From contig NZ_JAHEAG010000037.1 in the NCBI RefSeq assembly GCF_018596315.1, positions 1-64,000 on the forward strand: a stretch of DNA of 64,000 nt, in the 5' to 3' direction. A program made the position numbers and the translations under genes. Origin of the DNA: Bradyrhizobium sp. SRL28 (lineage in GTDB: Bacteria > Pseudomonadota > Alphaproteobacteria > Rhizobiales > Xanthobacteraceae). Within the stretch, counting starts at the first letter, position 1. Every line of letters starts with the position of its first letter. Positions 60,601-64,000 of this stretch are shown here, piece by piece. A model generated the notes under the pieces. That model was not told the DNA's origin and ran no database searches. It was given only the letters and a program-made list of their open reading frames with translations.

Positions 60601-62843
60601 TCGCGCAGCAGGGCCTCGTCGAGCAGACCGATACCGCGCCGTTGGCGACGACGATATCAGTCACGTTCACCGATCTCGACCTGTCGGATGTCGGCCACAG
60701 CGCAAGCATCAGCGGCGCGGCGGCGACCGGCACCACCACCGGCCTTGCGCTCGACGAAACGGCGCTTATCGCGCTGGTGACGCCGGGCATGGTGACCAAA
60801 GCCGCCGGCTCCTCGGCCGGGTCGGTCGACCTGTCATTCTCGGCGGCCTCGACCGCGTTCGACTATTTGGCCGAAACCGAGTCCGTTGCGCTGACCTATA
60901 CGGTCGCGATCAACGATGGCGATGGCGGGATCACGTCACAGACTTTCACGATCACCATCACCGGCACCAATGACGCGCCGGTCCTGACCGCGTCGGCTCC
61001 GTCGCTGACCACGATTACCGAAGACGACACCGCGAATGCCGGCCAGACCGTCGCCTCGTTCCTCGGAGCCAGCATTGCCGACGTCGATCACGGTGCGCTG
61101 CAAGGTATCGCAATCACTGCTACGACCAGCGCGCATGGCCACTGGGAATATTCCACTAACGGCAGCACGTTCGTCGCCTTCCCGGCGGTGTCGAGCGGCT
61201 CCGCCTTGCTGCTGGCGGCGACCGACGTGGTCAGGTTCATCCCCGACGGTGAAGATGGCGGGACGGACACGTTCACGTATGTGGCGTGGGATCAGACGAC
61301 GGGCATCCATGGCACCATGGCTGATGTCTCGGCATCGGGCGGCTCCACCGCCTTCTCCGTGACGTCAAATACCGCAACGCTTACGGTGACGTCGGTCAAC
61401 GACGCGCCGAGCGCGGCCGCGCCTGCGACGCATTACGCTGCGACTGAACAAACACCGCTGGTCATCAGCGGCACCGGCTTGCATGTCGCTGATATCGACG
61501 GCAATGGCGGCATCGAAACGGTAACCCTCTCCGTCGGCGAAGGCATTCTGGACGTCGACCTGGGTGGAAACGTCGTTTCGGTCACCGGCGACGGTACGTC
61601 CTCTGTGACGATCACCGGACTGATCGACTACATCGAAGCGCTGCTCGCCGGAAACAATTCCGGCAAGATCAGCTACAGCGCGAATTTGGACGATCCGCGC
61701 GCATCGACCAACCTGACGCTGTCCGTCAACGACGCCGGCAACAGCGGATCGGGCGGCAGCCAGACCGCCACCGCCACCGCCACCATCGCTATCACGCCGG
61801 TCAACGACGCGCCGGTCACGACCGACGATGTCGCATCAATTCCCGGAAACACGGGAAGTATCTCGGGTCACCTGCTCGCCAACGACACTGACGCCGAACA
61901 AAACACGCTTTCTGTGTCGACCGTCGTCAACGGCGTCGTGACGTCCGGTCACGTTACGGTTGATGGCACCTATGGCCGGGTTGTGATTGACCAGGCGACC
62001 GGCGACTACACCTACACGCTCGGCGTTACCTCCGCGCAGGCAGCGGCGGTGGCCGCGCTGGGTCATAATGTTACCGTGCAAGACGATTTCACCTACACCG
62101 CTTCTGACGGGACGCTCGGCGACGAAGGGCATCTCAAGGTGAGCGTCACCGGCGTCGGTGACGCGCCGGTCCTGAGCGCCGAAAGCATCAGGGTTGAGGA
62201 GAACGGAGACGCCGCGGTTACCACCACCGTTTTTGACATCAAGTTGTCTGACGACGACCAGGCTTCCGATGTGACGATCACCGCGAGTGCTTTGCACGGC
62301 ACGCTTTCACCGGTGAATGTGGGCAACGTTTCGCAAATCAATACCCAGTTTGCCAACGGCATCATTTACACGCCGACGGACTACAACGGCGATACCGAGC
62401 TGAACGACATCGTCACAGTGACCGCTAGGGACGCAAATGGCCAGAGCGGCATCTTGAACTTCGTGTTCCAGCAATCCGGAGGGGATGGCGCCACGCTCGT
62501 AGGGACGGCCGAAAAGGACGTCATTTTCGCAACGGAAGGCAACGATAAGCTGACGGGCGGTGCAAGCGCCGACCAGTTCGTGTTTGCGCCAGAATCCCAA
62601 TACGACCCGAGCGCCGATGAGATCACCGACTTCACGCAGGGCAAGGACCATATCGATCTCCGTGCGTTCGCCCAGTTCGTGGACGCCGAAAATATCACGG
62701 CGTGGCTTGCAAATCCCGGCCATGTGACGACCAGCAGCGGTGACAAGCTGATCACGCTCGACACCGGCGACACCATCACCCTTAAGGGGCTCGCCGCCGC
62801 CAGTCTGCATGCGAGCGACTTCATTGTGTCGCCGCATCACTAG
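57678..62843 (+). CDS. Giant surface adhesin: FecR domain, VCBS repeats, RTX-like C-terminus
   Basis: The 1721-residue product starts at TTG 57678, as no ATG is near. Residues of about 1-150 are an N-terminal segment without a Sec signal. A FecR-like domain spans about 150-310 (GTISFVAGATAKKGDMKVDT, then PVATMGIRGTAVLVEI). Residues of about 395-1600 form at least eight VCBS/cadherin-like repeats of 110-135 residues, each closed by an NDxP-like motif (GTNDKP, GTNDVP, GSNDTA, GSNDAP, GTNDAP). The C-terminal 120 residues contain RTX-like GTAEKDVIFATEGNDKLTGG and an ITDFTQGKDHIDL segment. This is the plan of type I-secreted RTX adhesins that are LapG substrates. The type I exporter is not in this window. 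The stop codon lies within a repeat. Confidence 0.88.
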   Translation: MNYAGKFGSGGLGPDSGVDIDLGLLSQRGHLSSSGNFHVDKVSTHAPSDAIIVSDAHLLFHGNFKRSGVDLILADGDRELVLREYFKGEKRAALASPDGAHLTGDIVNALSGYTQFAQADGSASIAPQLIGHVTKLTGNATAIRNGVSIILNQGDTVHKGDVVQSGSDSTLGITFIDGTVFGLASNAKMVLNEMIYDPNGSDNKSLLSLVAGTISFVAGATAKKGDMKVDTPVATMGIRGTAVLVEIDFEVPAQGGAPPARFQVLVEPDGTTGSYILFDKTTLTPIATVNRAGTQTIINGQGTVSFQSSVQLSPDAQKVISDVFSLKFTDLNSPNTKLTTNFTDSIVPQTSFLKLASNDFVPVTLQFVNVPTGPATSAAERPIDRLVHIPGPPQAAAFGGTTTERVDVTASSTIDSISGIVNYLDINVGDTPSVSAQFSSFTYQNAQGGDVTATLTAQQLAAIKAVEVPLVVVQDPNGKNFGTATWTYNIADGAFDFLAVGETLTLTYMARVDNNYAPFNETAFVPFTIVITGTNDKPTLSATGGTITEQIGTGNTAVDTVTGTVTFVDVDLTDRPVVSAAISATDPFRYYDAEGSDVTATLTPAQLAAILAVEVPLSVVQTVGNTHKGSATWTYSIEDSKFDFIAKGETLTLNYVAQVDDGHGGVVSTPITVSIHGADVVVTGTNDVPTIAATSDAFAELSNLNQPNPTGSTALHTASGTISFTDVDLTDRPVASAAFTSFTYLNAYSVNVTSQLTAKQLAAIAAVDEPLTVVQSPGNTNDGSASWSYSAADGAFDFLAYGEILTLTYTATVDDGHGGVVTKPIKVTVTGSNDTAEITSEPQAAAITERADTHGSATLDTASGAITFVDADLTDTHAVKITGVSASGVMTGLANGTVQLSWLSLGPLSDSTDGLQGSKSWSFSAPDNYFDYLADGEAVTLTYTVEVDDHHGGVTWQDIVVTVNGSNDAPLIAAIAQQGLVEQTDTAPLATTISVTFTDLDLSDVGHSASISGAAATGTTTGLALDETALIALVTPGMVTKAAGSSAGSVDLSFSAASTAFDYLAETESVALTYTVAINDGDGGITSQTFTITITGTNDAPVLTASAPSLTTITEDDTANAGQTVASFLGASIADVDHGALQGIAITATTSAHGHWEYSTNGSTFVAFPAVSSGSALLLAATDVVRFIPDGEDGGTDTFTYVAWDQTTGIHGTMADVSASGGSTAFSVTSNTATLTVTSVNDAPSAAAPATHYAATEQTPLVISGTGLHVADIDGNGGIETVTLSVGEGILDVDLGGNVVSVTGDGTSSVTITGLIDYIEALLAGNNSGKISYSANLDDPRASTNLTLSVNDAGNSGSGGSQTATATATIAITPVNDAPVTTDDVASIPGNTGSISGHLLANDTDAEQNTLSVSTVVNGVVTSGHVTVDGTYGRVVIDQATGDYTYTLGVTSAQAAAVAALGHNVTVQDDFTYTASDGTLGDEGHLKVSVTGVGDAPVLSAESIRVEENGDAAVTTTVFDIKLSDDDQASDVTITASALHGTLSPVNVGNVSQINTQFANGIIYTPTDYNGDTELNDIVTVTARDANGQSGILNFVFQQSGGDGATLVGTAEKDVIFATEGNDKLTGGASADQFVFAPESQYDPSADEITDFTQGKDHIDLRAFAQFVDAENITAWLANPGHVTTSSGDKLITLDTGDTITLKGLAAASLHASDFIVSPHH

Positions 62844-62945
62844 AGCCTTTTCCGTTCCGATGGAATCGGAACGGGGCTCTAGATTTTTGCTTTGACGCGT
62901 TTTCTTGACGCGAACCGGTTTCCACTTCGCTGGAAAACGCTCTAG
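62841..62945. repeat. Intergenic repeat (TAGAGCCTTTTCCG family) acting as terminator
   Basis: TAGAGCC..GGCTCTA (62841-62881) encloses a 10-bp perfect stem CCGTTCCGAT/ATCGGAACGG and is followed by ATTTTTGC, a good terminator. A second stem-like part runs to GAAAACGCTCTAG near 62945. The element carries the stop codon of the adhesin gene. Confidence 0.8.
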
Positions 62946-63035
62946 TATGGCGCTTCGCCACCCGCGCTAACTCAGGGATATCGATGCCATCTTCTGGCTT
63001 GTCTGGCGCCGTCAGTTAGCGAACAATCGAGGCCA

Positions 63036-64000
63036 TGAAGCTCCGGGCCCTACCGAGATGGTTCAAGCGGCGGGTCGGCTACGCCCGGCTGCTGTGCCTG
63101 GCGCTGCTGATCGGGTTCGCAGCCCTTCGCGTCGCCGATCCGGCTCCCGTCGAGGAAATCCGGGTCAGGACCTTTGACGCGTTCCAGCGCATCGACCCGC
63201 GCCAGAAGACCGCAAGGCCGGTCACCATCGTCGATATCGACGACAAAAGCCTTGAGAAGCTCGGGCAGTGGCCGTGGCCGCGGACGCGGATCGCAGCCCT
63301 CGTCACCGAGCTGACCAGGCTGGGCGCCGTTGTGATCGCGTTCGACGCGGTGTTTTCGGAGCCCGACCGGCTCAACCCTGCCTATGCGGCCGACACGTTC
63401 CGCAATCTCGACGAGGAAACCCGCGCCAAGCTGCGTGCGCTGCCGAGCAACGACCAGGTCTTTGCCGACGCCATCAAGGCTTCCCGCGTCGTGCTCGGCG
63501 AGTCCGGGCTGCCGGAGGAAATCGCGGCCCTCGACAAGACGCTGCCGGTGACGGGCCTCGCAATGCTGGGCGAGGAACCGCAGCGCTTCATGTTCGAGTT
63601 CCCCGGCCTGCTGCGTAACGTGCCGGTGCTGGAGCATGCCGCCGCCGGGCGCGGCCTGTTCACGATCAAGCCCGAACGCGACGGCATCGTACGACGGGTG
63701 CCGATGATCATGCAGGCGCAGGGCCTGACCATGCCCTCGCTGACATTCGAGATACTCCGCGTCGCCACCGGGTCCGGCACCATTCTGATCAAGGCGGAAA
63801 AGGCCGGCATCAAGAGCCTCGGCCTCAAGGGCATCCAGATTCCGACCGACCATAATGGCCAGCTCTGGGTCCACTATGCCCGCAACGATGCCTCGATCTA
63901 CGTCCCCGCGTTCAATGTGCTGGAGAAGAACGTCGCGCCCGACATGATCGCCGGCAAGCTGGTCTTGATCGGCACTTCGGCGGTCGGCCTCAACGACATC
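63036..64000 (+). CDS. CHASE2-domain membrane sensor, incomplete at window end
   Basis: The frame opens at ATG 63036 (GAGG upstream) and is still open at the last base, giving 321 residues. An N-terminal membrane helix (ARLLCLALLIGFAALRV) is followed by a CHASE2 sensor domain with the typical VDIDDKSLEKLGQWPWPR segment, then periplasmic strands and AFDAVFSEPDR. CHASE2 domains are usually followed by three helices and an adenylate/guanylate cyclase, kinase or diguanylate-type output. The output lies beyond the window. Position after a FecR-adhesin gene suggests a shared role in surface sensing. Confidence 0.82.

Overview
The window looks like chromosomal DNA of an alphaproteobacterium of the Bradyrhizobium type (Hyphomicrobiales). 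The grounds are high GC with strong G/C third-position bias, a very large share of solute-uptake genes, and several families of intergenic inverted repeats of a kind I associate with bradyrhizobia (GTAGGGTGGGC.., CGTCATTGCGAGCG.., CGTCATGCCCGGGC.., TAGAGCCTTTTCCG..). I place it at this level by recognition only; no database search was possible. No transposase, integrase, CRISPR array, rRNA or phage gene was seen.

Layout. 1-3.2 kb: a visibly lower-GC accessory patch with a secreted Gly/Pro-rich protein, an exported HEXXH metalloprotease, a tRNA-Arg(ACG) with several stem mismatches, and an exported protein of unknown function. 3.2-7 kb: an alpha/beta hydrolase, a DadA-like D-amino-acid dehydrogenase and a membrane protein. 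7-12.4 kb: a complete dipeptide/oligopeptide ABC importer operon behind a sequence matching a sigma-54 promoter, closed by a perfect hairpin. 12.6-19.4 kb: a PilZ protein, a GST with a divergent HxlR regulator, a CadC-like membrane regulator, an amidase and four small conserved genes. 19.6-21.2 kb: a transglutaminase-like protein and small genes.

21.6-27.5 kb: an operon of phosphomannose isomerase, a GT4 glycosyltransferase fused to a glycosidase-like barrel, and a GH130 phosphorylase. This is a coherent but apparently uncharacterised mannoside system, followed by four small conserved genes including a 44-residue basic protein. 27.6-38.6 kb: an exported VOC protein, a split ThDP decarboxylase with a convergent LysR gene, a three-domain rhodanese, a 3-methyladenine glycosylase, a DEAD-box helicase, an M29 aminopeptidase and an unknown protein with a perfect Shine-Dalgarno sequence. 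38.7-43.8 kb: a catabolic group (amidohydrolase, two alpha/beta hydrolases, a metallo-beta-lactamase-fold protein, a Bug-type binding protein). 44-46.3 kb: an ABC-2 exporter pair. 46.6-53.4 kb: a Liv-type importer with an acyl-CoA ligase embedded between its ATPases and its binding protein, ending in an excellent terminator. 53.8-55.9 kb: a PQQ- and haem-containing alcohol dehydrogenase.

56.2-64 kb: the most striking block. A LapG-like periplasmic cysteine protease diverges from a 1721-residue FecR/VCBS/RTX surface protein, which is followed by a CHASE2 sensor protein cut by the window end. Together they suggest a surface-adhesion module in which a giant secreted adhesin, the protease that could release it, and a transmembrane sensor (probably a nucleotide cyclase) sit side by side.
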